Shown here in pieces: positions 46,812 through 58,468 of a stretch of DNA of 64,000 bases. The position numbers were made by a program, and so were the translations under genes. The notes under the pieces were generated by a model. That model did not search any database. It saw only the letters and a list, made by a program, of their open reading frames with translations, and was not told the origin of the DNA. Source of the DNA: Dipteris shenzhenensis (Eukaryota > Polypodiophyta > Polypodiopsida > Gleicheniales); NCBI GenBank assembly GCA_047967505.1, contig CM106539.1; one strand, written 5' to 3'. Within the stretch, counting starts at the first letter, position 1. Each line of letters starts with the position of its first letter.

Positions 46812-49800
46812 TTACTTTTTCGGTCCAATGCCAAGTCGATGAAGATGCCTCTCTAGCAAGTCTCTGCCAAGATCCTTCATGAAGATGTCCGTAGCATTCT
46901 CTGTAGTCAGAGAGTACCATAAGTCAACCTCTCCATCCATGATGAGCTCACGTACAAAGTGATATTGAATCTCAATGTGTTTTGTGCAAGCGTGGGGGTT
47001 CTTTGCAATCGCCATGCAAGTCTGATTGTCACATGATAATGGCACACAACACACGTCCCCTAAAATCCTCCTCAATCACACAAGAAGCAAAACATGTTGA
47101 TTTGTACTCAGCTTGGTAGAAGAAAGAGCAACTGTAGGTTGCTTCTTGTTGACCCATGACATAGCTCCAGATCCAAGTGAGAAACAGTAACCTATTACTT
47201 ATCTCCTACTGTCCACATCTCTTGCCCAATTCGAGTCACAGAATCTAGTCAAGATCTTGCCCTTGGTATAGGTGATGCCATAATCAAGTGTGCCTTTTGA
47301 TGTATTTCAGCACCTGCATCCCTACCCTCCAATGGTTCTCCCGGGGCTTATTGGAAAACCTGCTTAGTAAACCAGTCGCAAAGCTAATGTCCGGCCGCGT
47401 GTTGCACAAGTAAATCAAGCTGCCCACAAGCCTTCTGTACTTCGCTTCATCCACCAGTGCTGATGAATCCTCATTTGAGAGCTTCACATCAACTTCCATA
47501 GGGGTGCCAACTGTCTTGCACTCAGCCATGCCAAATGCCTTCAATATCTCTCCAGCATACATCACCTATGAGATGATCTATTTTAGCACTTGCCAAACTT
47601 CAATCCCCAAACAAAAATCAGTCCCAGTTCTATCATTTCAAACTGTCTTCCTAGCAAATGCTTTGTCTGCGAGATCTTCTCTTCATGGTTCCTTGTTATG
47701 ACAAGGTCATCCACATAAAGGACCACGATCATACACCTACCTCCTTCTCTGTAGTTATACAAATTTGCATCAGATGGGCTCCTCCTAAACTCATTTTGTA
47801 GAAAGTAGGCATCAATCTACTGGTACCATGCTCGTGGGGCCTGTTTTAGCCCATAAAGAGCCTTCTTTAGTTTACAGACTTTACCTTCTGAACCGGGGAT
47901 CATAAAACCTAGTGGTTGTTCCACATATACTTCCTCCTTGAGATCTCCATTTAGAAAGGTGGATTTTACATCCAACTGAAACACGGGCCAACTTTCTTGT
48001 GCTGCTAAAGCCAAAACATTGCGAATTGCGGTTAGTCGAGATGTGGGAGCAAAAGCATCCTGATAATCAAAACCATGTACCTGTGCAAATCCTTTTGCCA
48101 CGAGCTGAGCCTTGTACTTATCCAACATGTTGTCGGACTTGTACTTGGTCTTGTACACCAACTTGATGCCGATTACCTTGCATTTTGGTGGTCGATCCAC
48201 AAGGTCCCAAGTGTTGCTCTTCATTATGGAGCCATACTCACACTGCATAGCCTCCATCCACCTATCATCACCCTGTGCCTCTTCACACTTGGGTTCTTCA
48301 GCACGGATCACTCTCGTGTTCCTGCGCCCTTCTTTGCTCCTCTAATCTCTTGGACCGGTGGTCTTCGGATGGTTCCCCCTCAATGGCTAGAGGTTCTCTG
48401 CCATCCAAAAGCTACTTTACCATCTTCGGGAATGGCCGTTGCTGTTGTGGTTCCACAAGCTCTTCTTCCTCTTCTTTATCTTGAATCCTCCCAAGCACCA
48501 TTGGGGGATTTCGGTTTGTTGTTGATGGTTGTACTCGATGGATATCCTGGTCCTAATTGTTTGGGAAGGAAGCATCCTCCTCCAATTGATGCAGCTGTTC
48601 TGAGAAGACCACATCGTGACTTACTATTACCTTCTTGGTAACAGGGTTATAGAGACTGTAACCCTTCACCTCTTCACTGTAGCCCAAGAAAATACACTTT
48701 TGGCTCTTCGGTTCCTATTTGGTCTTGTTAGCATAAGGGACATGCACAAAATAGTCACATCCAAAAACTCTGAAATGTGCAATTGAAGGTTTCTTACCAA
48801 AAAAGGCCTGCAGTGGAGTCATCCCATTCATAGCCTTCGTGTAGCTACGATTCAGAATGTAAACTGCCATGTTACATGCTTCAGCCCAGAAAGTCTTTGG
48901 CAAGTCTTTCCCTTTCATCATACTGCTGCCCATTTTGTAGATGACGCGCATTTTGTACTCTACTACTCCATTTTGATGTGATGTATGTGGCGGGGGTTTC
49001 TGCCTCTTGATCCCGTGACTTTTGCAGTAACTTTCTAATTCACTTGATGTGAACTCTCCACCTCTGTCTGATCTCAACTTCTTCACCTTCCTCCCCATTT
49101 CTTTCTCGACCATTACATGCCATTCTTTGAACTTACTAAAAGCCTCATCTTTAGTCTTTAGGAAGTATATCCATATACTTTCATTGTAGTCGTCGATCGC
49201 GTCATGAAGTAGTAGGAACTACCCAAAGCTTTCGTCTCCATCTTTCTGTAGAGGTCCATGTGAATGAGCTCTAGAGGAGCCTTTGCCCTACTAGCCTCTT
49301 TAGGAAAGGGCTGCCGATGCTGCTTGCCCATCATGCAAGCTTCACATGCATTGGGCAGATCTGTAATTTTTGGTAGGTCTACAATCATTCCACTTTTATG
49401 CATCTCCTTTAAAGAACTAAGGTTTAGAAGACTAAACCTCTCATGCCATAGCTTAGTGTTGCTCACGTCAACTCGAGCACTGAAAGCTGAGAGTTTGTAG
49501 ATGTTGTTGTAGCGTGTACCTTTACCAATGACCTTCCCTTGAAGATTCAAAATATGTGCACCATTCTTATCGAATTGAACTTTGAGGTCCCGATCCATGA
49601 TCGCAGAATGGACAACAAGTTCCTCTTGATGTCTGGCACATAAAGAACATCGGACAACTGTTTTACAACTCCATCTGACTTGAGAGCAATCATACCTTTT
49701 CCTTTTGCTGGACATTTTGCATCATTGCCAACTGCTACCAGGATGTTATTCCCTACCGGATGTAGAGAGGTATACCAATCCTTCCAACTGGTCATGTGGC

Positions 49801-49837
49801 ACGATGCACCACTGTCAATAATCCAAGGTTCATCCAT
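46812..49837 (-). pseudogene. Copia pol: protease, integrase, reverse transcriptase, RNase H
   Basis: Protease: WIIDSGASCHMTS (near 49810). Pre-integrase: LWHERFSLLN...CEACMMGKQH, an HHCC zinc site. Integrase: HMDLY, LRSDRGGEF and NGVVEYKMR, with exactly 35 residues between the second Asp and the Glu. Reverse transcriptase: 48311-47817 has KLVYKTKYKSD, VKSTFLNGDLKEEVYVEQP and ALYGLKQAPRAWY, with YVDDLV at 47706-47717 on another frame. RNase H: DSNWARD..., KKQPTVALSS, then TKHIEIQYHFVRE and stop at 46812. Frames change after LLSI in protease, after GYTS in integrase and repeatedly after 47700, so it cannot make a working polyprotein. Confidence 0.85.
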
Positions 49838-49875
49838 AGGTACATGAACTGCCCCCCTGCAAATCTCCTCAATTG

Positions 49876-50627
49876 CTATGAATAGCGAGTGAATAGCTCT
49901 ACTGGTACTATCTCTGCGCTATTGCTGGACTCTTTCTTTACTCTGTTCTTCGCATCTGCAATCTTCTTTCGGCACTCACTCTGCTTGTGCGCTGCCTTGT
50001 TGCAATAGAAGCACTTGATCTTCTTCTTTTTCTTTTTATCATCAAAAAAAGATGGGCTACCAAAGTCCTTACCCTTACCTTTCTTTGATCCAGCATAGAA
50101 AGCCGAATCTTCTCTAGTGCTCGTCTTTTGATGCATCTCCTCCTCCAGAAGCATTGCGATGAAATCCTCAAAGTTGAGGGGCGGATTTTTGTTTTGCGTA
50201 TTCAGTGCCGTAACAAGACCGTCGTACTTTGGTGGGAGAATTCATATGCACCTTCGTGCTAGATTCTTGCTTGTGACGGTGATGCCAATCACAGTCATCT
50301 GATTGCATAGATTCTTCACCGTGGTGATGAACTTCTCTGCCATTTCAGACTCAAACAGTTTCTCGTTCGCAAGTTGAGTCTCTAGAATTTGAATCAACGT
50401 CTGATTCGTGGCCTCATACTGATTTTTCAAGACCCCTCCGCTGTGGTGACATTTTGAATTAACACCATGACAGAATCATTTACACTGCAGACAATAGAAC
50501 ACAGTGCATCTGCATTTCTTCTTGTCCATGCGAGAATCTCATCCGCAGTTGGTACTATCTGTTGTGCTACATTGGCTGGATTCGGTCTTGCAACCTGCTT
50601 CATGTCCACCCCTTCTTTTTCCCCCAT
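49876..50627 (-). pseudogene. Copia gag, broken
   Basis: From ATG 50627: MGEKEGVDMKQVARPNPANV, then DEILAWTRRNADALCSIVCS, the start of a copia-type gag. A frame change near 50430 leads to NQYEATNQTLIQILETQLAN and LCNQMTVIGITV. After another change, near 50245, come PPKYDGLVTALNTQN and FEDFIAMLLEEEMHQ, a lysine-rich stretch and the zinc knuckle CFYCNKAAHKQSEC (C-x2-C-x4-H-x4-C) near 50003-50015. Gag would form the virus-like particle and bind RNA. At least two frameshifts. Confidence 0.8.
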
Positions 50628-50635
50628 CCATTATT

Positions 50636-50772
50636 CCCTCTAACTCTTCCCCCTCCACTCTATCTCCCCCCCTCCCCCCCCACCTCCCTCCTCTAGCTCT
50701 ATTCCTCCACTCTATCTCCCACCCCTCCTCACCCCTCCCCCCCCTCCCCCACCCCCCTCACCTCCCCATCAT
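50636..50772. repeat. C-rich low-complexity stretch (G-rich on minus strand)
   Basis: Runs of four to nine C separated by one to five bases (CCCCCCCTCCCCCCCC, CCCCTCCCCCACCCCCC). The minus strand therefore has repeated G runs that could fold as G-quadruplexes. It sits just upstream of the copia gag, where the element's leader should be. Confidence 0.75.
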
Positions 50773-53170
50773 GATGTGACTTGCCTAGGACTACCATTCG
50801 TCATCATGCTAGTAGGATAGTGGTCATTCTTTAGTGACATTACACCAGCTTCACAATCAGCTCTACTATCTTGCTTGATAGATCTTCCTACCTTGGTGGA
50901 GTGTAGGAGGCTTGCTAGTCTTGTTGCATCTAGAGATAGGGCAATATGTAGCAAGTTCCTTTCTAGTGTTCGTCTATCCTATGCATCCATCAAGTGTAGG
51001 AACACCGCAGATGCCTTGGCAGCACGTCGTACCATTGTGGCTGCCATTAGTAGACCACAAATGGTTGGCCATGTACGCACCACATCATGTCTCCTTGACA
51101 TTGCACTGTGCACATTGCGAGTACTTATGATTAGGAGGAAGAGTCTAGAGGAGCATGATGTTGATGCTCTTTGGGCTTCAAGTGGCCGTGCACCCCGTAG
51201 CAATCGACTATTGGATGATCGCACTATGTCCATCATACAACAGTTTGGGAGCAGCATTGTAGGGCATCTCTAGTGTTCAAGAAGGCAGTGTGAAAGAGGG
51301 TGTCATGTGGTGTGTACATTGAGCATGGTGCATGTTTTTTGGAGTCTACCCAGATTGAGTTGTACACTCAGTTTGAAAAGGCACACACTCACTCCATATT
51401 GTGTGCATGAGATGGCGATAGTTTGTACCACTCCCTTGATTGTCTAGAGGGGAGTTGTACGGTGTGTGGTCACTTTGCTAGAGTGCTGCCAGTTCCGCTA
51501 GATGTCAGTGATGTGGAGATTGTGCATTGGTAGCAGTATGAGTACATCACGTTGACATTAGATGGTGGTGCATAGTCTAGGAGGTTCCAACTTGTGGAGC
51601 CGCAGACTCCACGTGTTGCTTTCATTGATACTTTTCGAGGGAAGTTGTACCACTACATATGGCACTCCCAGACTATGAAGTGGGAGGATCGATAGTTCCG
51701 TGCTTGCTTGAGCACATTTCCCGTAGGGGTGGTTTTCTCGGTGGTGGAGTTTGTGGTGTACTATACCTTTGCACCACAGCATGAGATCCAATCGGAGCAT
51801 TATTTTTCCGAATAGGTGACATGTGAACGAGTATTTTTCTTACTTGTGTTTTCTTGTGCATTTAATTTATTTCTTTCCATCATCCTCATTGTTTTTTATG
51901 TGCCATCTTGTAGCTTGCTATATTTGTGCATATTAGCTATCGTCAAGCAGAGGCTTAGGTGGATGGCATTGATAGAACCATGGACTTGCACATCATTGTG
52001 CGGGAGAATCACTTCTACATTAGTGATGATCACTCGCATGATGCCTATTTTGTGTAGCATTGTTTTACTCTCCATGATAGTTTCTTGAGGGATCGGGGTG
52101 TGACATGGCAGCGGTGCTAGATTTGGTCTGACGATTGTGGTGGTGAGTTCAAGTCTGCTAGGCAGTCTTATTGGTTCTACAAATGGCACCGTGAGAGGGG
52201 CATTTTGGTGATGTGGAGCTACTTTGAGACATGGCATGATAAAGGAGAGAGGTGCTTGCGTGAAGTGTTCTTTGCACGGCGACACCAGTTGCATCACAGT
52301 GCCGCTTGCTTTTTGGTGCAGTGGTGTACCCAGCACTTAGGCACTAGTGCGTTGTCCTGGTATCAGTTGCATGATGACAAGGTGGTCATATGGTTTTTCT
52401 AGTGTGTGGACATAGGGAGCATTGATCAGTCTAGGCCTTTTGATTATCGTACCGTGCTTGGCACTCTTGATTTACATTCTATCAAGAGCACAGGCAACTT
52501 AGACCCCATGATCTTTTCTCGATGCTTTGCATGTTTTTGCTCAAAATGCATCCATGTTGATTGTTCCATGGTGCCATGGGCCGATCCATGGATGCGATGC
52601 ATACTTTCCCCCATCTACCCCTAGGAGGTGGTACATGATGATTAGGATGCAGGGTTCAGTTCTAGTAGAGATTATGACCAGTTAATAGATCTCTTACATA
52701 TTGATGATATCTTTGCAGTCATTGCTCAAGAGGGAAATGTTGAGCACGTGGATTACTATCTCTTGAGATGCTCTATGGTGAAGAGTGTGCTCAACGAGAA
52801 TGTAGTGTATGGGCATGGGATCCATTTTGATTCTCACAGCATGATTATAGTAGCTAGGTACTACTTTTAGCAGGTACATAGGCGTGGTCACTTCTTCAAG
52901 TATCACGAGTACATGGGAGATCCTGAGGTGTATATGTATTCCCATCTTGTTGTTGTGATCAGGGTTCAGTTGACTCACGTTCACAGCCACAAGATGACAT
53001 CCACGCCTCGATGGCGCCTTGCTCTTGAGGATCATGAGAGCATACTTGCAACAACTATTGGCATGAGAGTAGACCCTGAGGAGTAGTTTAGGGTGTATCA
53101 TTGTATTGGGGGTTGCTAGTTTATTACATGTCATTGTATTGGAGATCTATAGTCTCACATTGTGAGCACA
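50773..53170 (+). pseudogene. Transposase-like gene of an uncharacterised family, many stops
   Basis: Successive plus-strand pieces: 50875-51270 (LASLVASRDRAICSKFLSSV...), then 51540-51810 (EYITLTLDGG..., RVAFIDTFRGKLYHYIWHSQ, VVFSVVEFVVYYTFAPQHEI, QSEHYFSE). Next is 51955-52400 (MDLHIIVRENHFYISDDHSH, IWSDDCGGEFKSARQSYWFY, FETWHDKGERCLREVFFAR). Last is 52440-53090 (DYRTVLGTLDLHSI, CFACFCSKCIH, MVPWADPW, DIFAVIAQEGNVEHVDYYLL). The series VDFAENY-like, SD.C..(E/Q)FKS, F...HGKG-like and a Cys-rich end recalls proteins seen in transposon-rich animal and plant genomes, often unnamed. Stops (TAG at 51271, 51528, 51691 and others) make it a relic. A DDE-type enzyme is my inference. Confidence 0.45.
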
Positions 53171-54150
53171 CCATTGTATTTGGCATGGACTTTTTTTATG
53201 CATTTATTGTGCCATAGTCTCCCTCTTCATTCCGTCCCCTTCTAATCCCTTTTCCCCACCCATGATAATGTTTTGCCCTCACGTCCTCCTTTCCTCTATG
53301 GCCCTTGAGCGTTGCCATGCTTGGTGTCTAGCCTCTTGTCCTGATTTCTTTTCTAGGTAACAAAACTGGTGTGGCTGCTAGGATCGAAATCTCCATGGCT
53401 AGTGGTGTAAAATTTGATTCTCCTACGACTGGATGTGATTTTGCGACACCTTCCATATGCGGTTCTCAGCTTCTGCACCTCCAATCTACTTCTGGTCACA
53501 GTTTTTGCACATCTATGCATCCCTGCTTCTGTGCCTCTAGTCTACCTGCAATTTCGGCGCATCTTCTGGTTAGCGAATCTTCTGGTCATATCGGTCGCAT
53601 CTACAAAACTATAACATCTGTGTTTCCTCAAGGGTCCTATGCGCACATTCGCACGTCTCCTGGGTGCACCGGCACATCTCTTTGTCACGATTGGCTGAGT
53701 ACTCGACACTCATTTTTCGGCTACAAAAGGCACAATGACATCACGTCAAGCAACTTGAGGTGCAAGGAGATTCCCAACTAGTGTGTGAACAAGTTAGTGG
53801 AAGGTGGAAGTTGCGGAGCAAAGGCTTGGCTCCATGACATCAACAAGCATTGGAACTGTGCCAACAATTTGAAGAGGTAAAAACTCAGCATATCCCTCGA
53901 GCTCAAAATATAGTTGCTGATTTCTTGGCACGTCTTGTACTTCAATCACACATGACGCGAGTGGAAGCACCACCCCAACAAAGCCGCAAGCCATGAAGGA
54001 GGGTGATCATTTGTAAGGAATGCAAAGGTTGTGGTCATCACGAAACTAAGTGTTGGGCATATTTGATACGAGTTTACTGACTTTGGAAGATCATCAGAAA
54101 GGTCCTCAAGGACATTGCTCAAAAGAAGGATGCCAGACCGCACACCACTT
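53171..54150. other. Gene-poor segment with small retroelement-like words
   Basis: A 136-codon plus-strand frame (53371-53781) has no recognisable motif. Near 53890-54000 the words IPRAQNIVADFLARL (like the end of a retroelement RNase H) and, in another frame, [14 protein letters not shown] (zinc knuckle spacing C-x2-C-x4-H-x4-C) suggest a fragment of a second retroelement on the plus strand. The sequence then joins the CT-repeat theme near 54151. Confidence 0.35.
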
Positions 54151-54204
54151 GAAGTCATTGATTTTGAAAACATATTTCAATTTAGGCCACCATTATATTT
54201 TTCC

Positions 54205-54301
<97 letters not shown>

Positions 54302-54859
54302 CCTCTTCTTCATTATCTTTTTAAAAAATGGTTCTTAGTTCAATTTCCCCTCCCAATAAACTAAGCATCCACGAATTAAAAGATCAGAATGCTTTTGATT
54401 ACTTTGAAAAATGTATCTATCACACACACACACACACATAATCTCTCTCTCTCTCTCTCTAAAAATGGCACGTACACTTCTAAGCATGCTATAGATAGAG
54501 GCTAGAGGCTAGAGGCACAAAAGTACAAAACATCTAACACCACTATCACCCAAAATTCACATAAGACTGACGCCAGCATGACCCCCAACTTAAGGAATAT
54601 TCTAAAATCAGTAATTAGTTGAAGGGAAAGGAGGGTGGAGCATATGTGTTTACATGGTGTCTACATGGGTGGAGCATATGTGTCTACATGTTGTCTGTAA
54701 TAGGGTGCACACTCCCTCTTCTCCTTCTAGGAAAATCTCTCCTTCCTTGCTCAAATCATCCTCCTTTCGTTCCTCCATTATCTTCATTTTCTTTGAAGTT
54801 CTCCTTTCCTTAGATATTCAAGCCCCTATCATCTTCCCCTAGCATTCATGGACCCTACA

Positions 54860-54902
<43 letters not shown>

Positions 54903-54977
54903 ATGAACCACATACAAACATTCTATAAAAATCCCTGCCTCCCCCCCGCCCCCCACACACAAACAAAAACACACACA

Positions 54978-55013
<36 letters not shown>

Positions 55014-55237
55014 TATAATCTCTCTCTCTCTAAACAATAGAATACTACAAAAATCATGTTGGCATTAAAGCTATTTTTAAATATAAGTAGGAGAGAGCCT
55101 TCAAATGCCTATTGGGAGATTATATTATTGTGGCTATATTTACAAACATTTATTAGTAAGTAAATATTTTATTAAAGGATCATAATGGTTTCATTGATTT
55201 TGAAAACATATTTCAATTCAGGCCACCATTATATTTT

Positions 55238-55299
<62 letters not shown>

Positions 55300-55589
55300 C
55301 CCCCCTCTTCTTCATTATCTTTTTTAAAAAATGGTTCTTAGTTCAATTTCCCATCCCAATAAACTAAGCATCCACAAATTATAAGATCAGAATGCTTTCG
55401 ATTACTTTGAAAAATGTACCTTGTCTTAAACATTTGTGTGTGTGTGTGTGTGTGTTTGCATCATCTAAAATAATAATCTAAAGCATCCACAATTTTTAAA
55501 ATCACAATCATTTCAATGATTTTGAAAATGTAGCTTGTCTCTATTTAATAGAGTAACGTATTTTGCTTCTGGACACGATTAGATTTTTC

Positions 55590-55642
<53 letters not shown>

Positions 55643-56015
55643 CCCTCCATTACCTTTTTTTAAAAATGGTCCTTCCTTAAGTTTTCCCCTCTCAAGAATC
55701 TAAGTGTCCATTGAATAGAAAAAAACAATATTCAAGGGTTCTTAGTTCAGTTTCCCCTTCCCAAGAAGGTATTGCAATGATTTTGAGGTCCACGAACTAA
55801 ATGTCCATCTCTCTCTCCCTCTCTCTCTCTCACCCTCTCCTTCATTATCCTTTTTTTATAATGGTTCTTAGTTCAATTTCCCCTCCCAATAAACTAAGCA
55901 TCCACGAATTATATGATCAAAATGCTTTCGATTATTTTGAAACATGGTGCTTGTTTATTGACTATGCATAAAGAGGTGTGTAGGTGGGATAGGACGACCA
56001 CACACACACACAGAC

Positions 56016-56091
<76 letters not shown>

Positions 56092-56160
56092 GTGGAGATA
56101 TAGCTATTAGAACCACATACAAATATCTCTCTCTGTATCATTCAATAAACACAATAAAGT
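54151..56160. repeat. CT-microsatellite composite region, paralogue of 29500-31700
   Basis: Same units and order as 29500-31700 but without the MITE. (CT)n tracts include 54204-54300 (about 97 bases), 54862-54899, 55242-55297, 55592-55640 and 56020-56087. CA tracts are at 54421 and 55007, and a GT tract at 55436-55453. No gene is seen. Confidence 0.85.
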
Positions 56161-57139
56161 TTCGAACGTAAAAAATTTACCATGGCCCATACAAAAGTCA
56201 ATAAACACAATAAACTTTCGAACGTAAAAAATTTTCCATGGCCCATACAAAAGTTTTAATATAGCACTGCTGAGAACACCCCTTGAGACATCCACACCTA
56301 GGCAGGACTCGAGAGCTGGCAGCGTGAGTTGAGAGCTATGCATGTGATGCAAGAGCTTCAAAGAGAGCACTGGACTCTGAAGGACTGTAGGCACCTCCTT
56401 GCAGCAGTTTAGCATACGTTCAAACTTTGAGGGAGAGCTTGCTGCATCGCTAGAGATGGTTCACTGGAGTGGAGACTCATGAAGGGCTCGTTGAAGCAGT
56501 CACGACGTAGTGCAAGGATGCCAAGGATGCCGCAATGGATGGGATAGGCTATAGACTCTAAGGAGAGGACATGCAAGTTGAGGAGCTTGCTGAAGATGGC
56601 GTAGTCATGCCACAGTGACTTAGTCACTAGTGCAACTGTGCAAGGACCGTGCTAACCTTGCTGGAAGGTGGCATGCGGGAGAGGAGGCACTGTTTTTGCT
56701 CAAGATGTGCAAGAGAAGACGTGCGAGTGGACGGAGGACGATGCGGGAGCAGGGCTACGTAGAGTGTAGAGGACGATGCGAGAGCGGAGGTGCAGGATGG
56801 CACGTCCATCAAAAGGAGGAGAATGGAGCCTCATAGTCCCTCACTGCCTCAGACTTCTCGAACGGAGAGAGAGAGGCTCATGTGAGCCTGGATACCAGGC
56901 AGAGCGGGAGCGGGAGAGGGATACAAGATCAATGACATGGCAGCGCTCGGTCCTTTAAGGTCGTTGAAGTCTCCCCCCTCCCATCGCGACATGTGGTGTC
57001 GACTCGCCATCTATGTCTAATCCGAGTTAGAGCTGTGTGACGGGACGACGGGCATTCGATTGCGCATGTGGCAGTCTCGCCCATTGTGTGCCACATGGCA
57101 CCTTCATCGAGCCTCGTAGCGCAGTTTGCAGTCAGAGCC
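56161..57139. other. Non-repetitive block of unknown function (copy 2)
   Basis: Counterpart of 31690-32640, with a short direct repeat at its start (CAATAAACACAATAAA and GAACGTAAAAAAT occur twice, 56140-56230) and a 90-base expansion near 56720-56810. The minus-strand frame 56409-56627 (LLNLHVLSLESIAYPIHCGI) is the better of the two copies. Not recognised. Confidence 0.4.
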
Positions 57140-57665
57140 TCGCGCAAGTGGCAGTTCGCGTAGTCTACCTCCCACAGTTGAGTTTGCACAGTCTGCCTCC
57201 CACAGTCGTGACAATTCGAGTAGTTTGCAGTCCTCAGTTTGCCTCCCACAGTCCACAGTGGTAGTCTCAGTGGTCGCAATGGCTTTGACTCCTCTCTCTC
57301 TTAACTGAAACTCTTCAAGTGCTCTGTGGAGGTTTTTGCCACCATCCTTAAGGAATCGCCACATGTCAGCCTCTCCTTAAGCTCACCGTCCTTAAGGAAT
57401 AGAATAGACGCAGTGGCAGTTCGCACAGTCTGCCTCCCACAGTTGAGTTTGCACAGTCAGCCTCCACAGTCATGGTAGTTCGAGCGCAGTTCTCAGTCTG
57501 CCGCCCACAGTCCACAATGGCAATCCCAGTGCTCGTAGTGGCTCTGACTCCTCTCTCTCTTAACTGACACTCTTCAAGTGCTCTATGGAGGTTTTCACCA
57601 CCGTCCTTAAGGAATCGCCATGTGTCAACCTCTCCTTAAGCTCACCGACCTTAAGGAATAGAATA
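57140..57665. repeat. Tandem duplication of a ~250-bp unit
   Basis: Two copies of a unit in direct order: CAGTTCGC..CAGTCTGCCTCCCACAG, then GACTCCTCTCTCTCTTAACTG, CTTCAAGTGCTCT and GGAATCGCCA, ending CCTTAAGGAATAGAATAG. The second copy starts near 57413 and has small deletions. A 108-codon frame (57585-57911) starts in the second copy and runs into unrelated sequence; I see no motif in it. Confidence 0.7.
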
Positions 57666-58228
57666 GAAGAAATAGACACCAAAAACCTTAAGTCACTAAT
57701 CAAAATTGGATTCCCTAAAACCATTATGGACAAGGTCTATCCCAAGGATCAATGTATGTTATCATGGATTGCCATAGAGAATAAAGGAATACATCCAATT
57801 TTTAAAGAGACTGGATTGGCCAATAAATTTCCCAATCCTAATTGCTCCAATCTCGACCACACAATAAATTTGTACATGATGTCAAATGCATTTTACCTTG
57901 ACATAAACTGAAGAAGATATTTACATGCTTTCTCTCCTTACCGAGAGTACATGTGTCCTAGACAAGAAGCTTCATCTTCAACACCTATGTCCTCATTCCA
58001 TTAATCTTCTCAGCACAATGAACAAGCTATTGTCTACACTACTAAATTCATACACTTGTTTCAGTTTTAGGGTGTGTTCACGAAACACACACACACTCCT
58101 AAATATATGGCATGCAGGTTTTTACTAATAAATTATCATCATGGAGACTATGCAAAAGGTAGACTGAAATAATCAAATCTGATGTATTCCGTCTATGATG
58201 ATGTACGATTAGTATGGAAACTGATATA
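57666..58228. other. Stretch without recognised gene
   Basis: AT-richer sequence with short open frames on the plus strand (to 57911 and 57925-58128) lacking known motifs or convincing splice sites. Nothing repetitive is seen. Confidence 0.4.
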
Positions 58229-58360
58229 GTAAACAAGCCGTGAAAATGAGTCTTAGAGTTAGTCTGTTCGTCTACTACACGGCAAACAAGCTAGTAAACA
58301 AGCCGTGAAAATGAGTCTTAGAGTTAGTCTGTTCGTCTACTACACGGCAAACAAGAAAAG
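58229..58360. repeat. 65-bp direct tandem duplication
   Basis: GTAAACAAGCCGTGAAAATG starts at 58229 and again at 58294; the two 65-base units are identical through GTCTACTACACGGCAAACAAG. It lies 110-240 bases downstream of the CVNH gene's stop codon, in what may be its 3' flank. Confidence 0.9.
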
Positions 58361-58468
58361 ACTATCGTAAACAAGCCCTGGACATTTCAAAATGGGCTGC
58401 TAGTATTAATTTGACAGTCTTCTTGATAGGGTTCAAAAATAGAGAGGCTCACACTGATTGAGCTGGTA

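Larger units (their letters stand above)
46782..50640 (-). mobile_element. Ty1/copia retrotransposon body, 5'-truncated
   Basis: Order on the minus strand: gag, protease, integrase, reverse transcriptase, RNase H, polypurine tract. That is the copia order (integrase before reverse transcriptase). Upstream of gag, from 50640, a C-rich low-complexity stretch replaces the expected leader, primer-binding site and 5' LTR. Multiple frameshifts show it is an old insertion. Confidence 0.85.

Noticed and set aside
53371-53781. 136-codon plus-strand frame as a gene
   Set aside because: It has no motif, no convincing splice sites and no second copy to show conservation.
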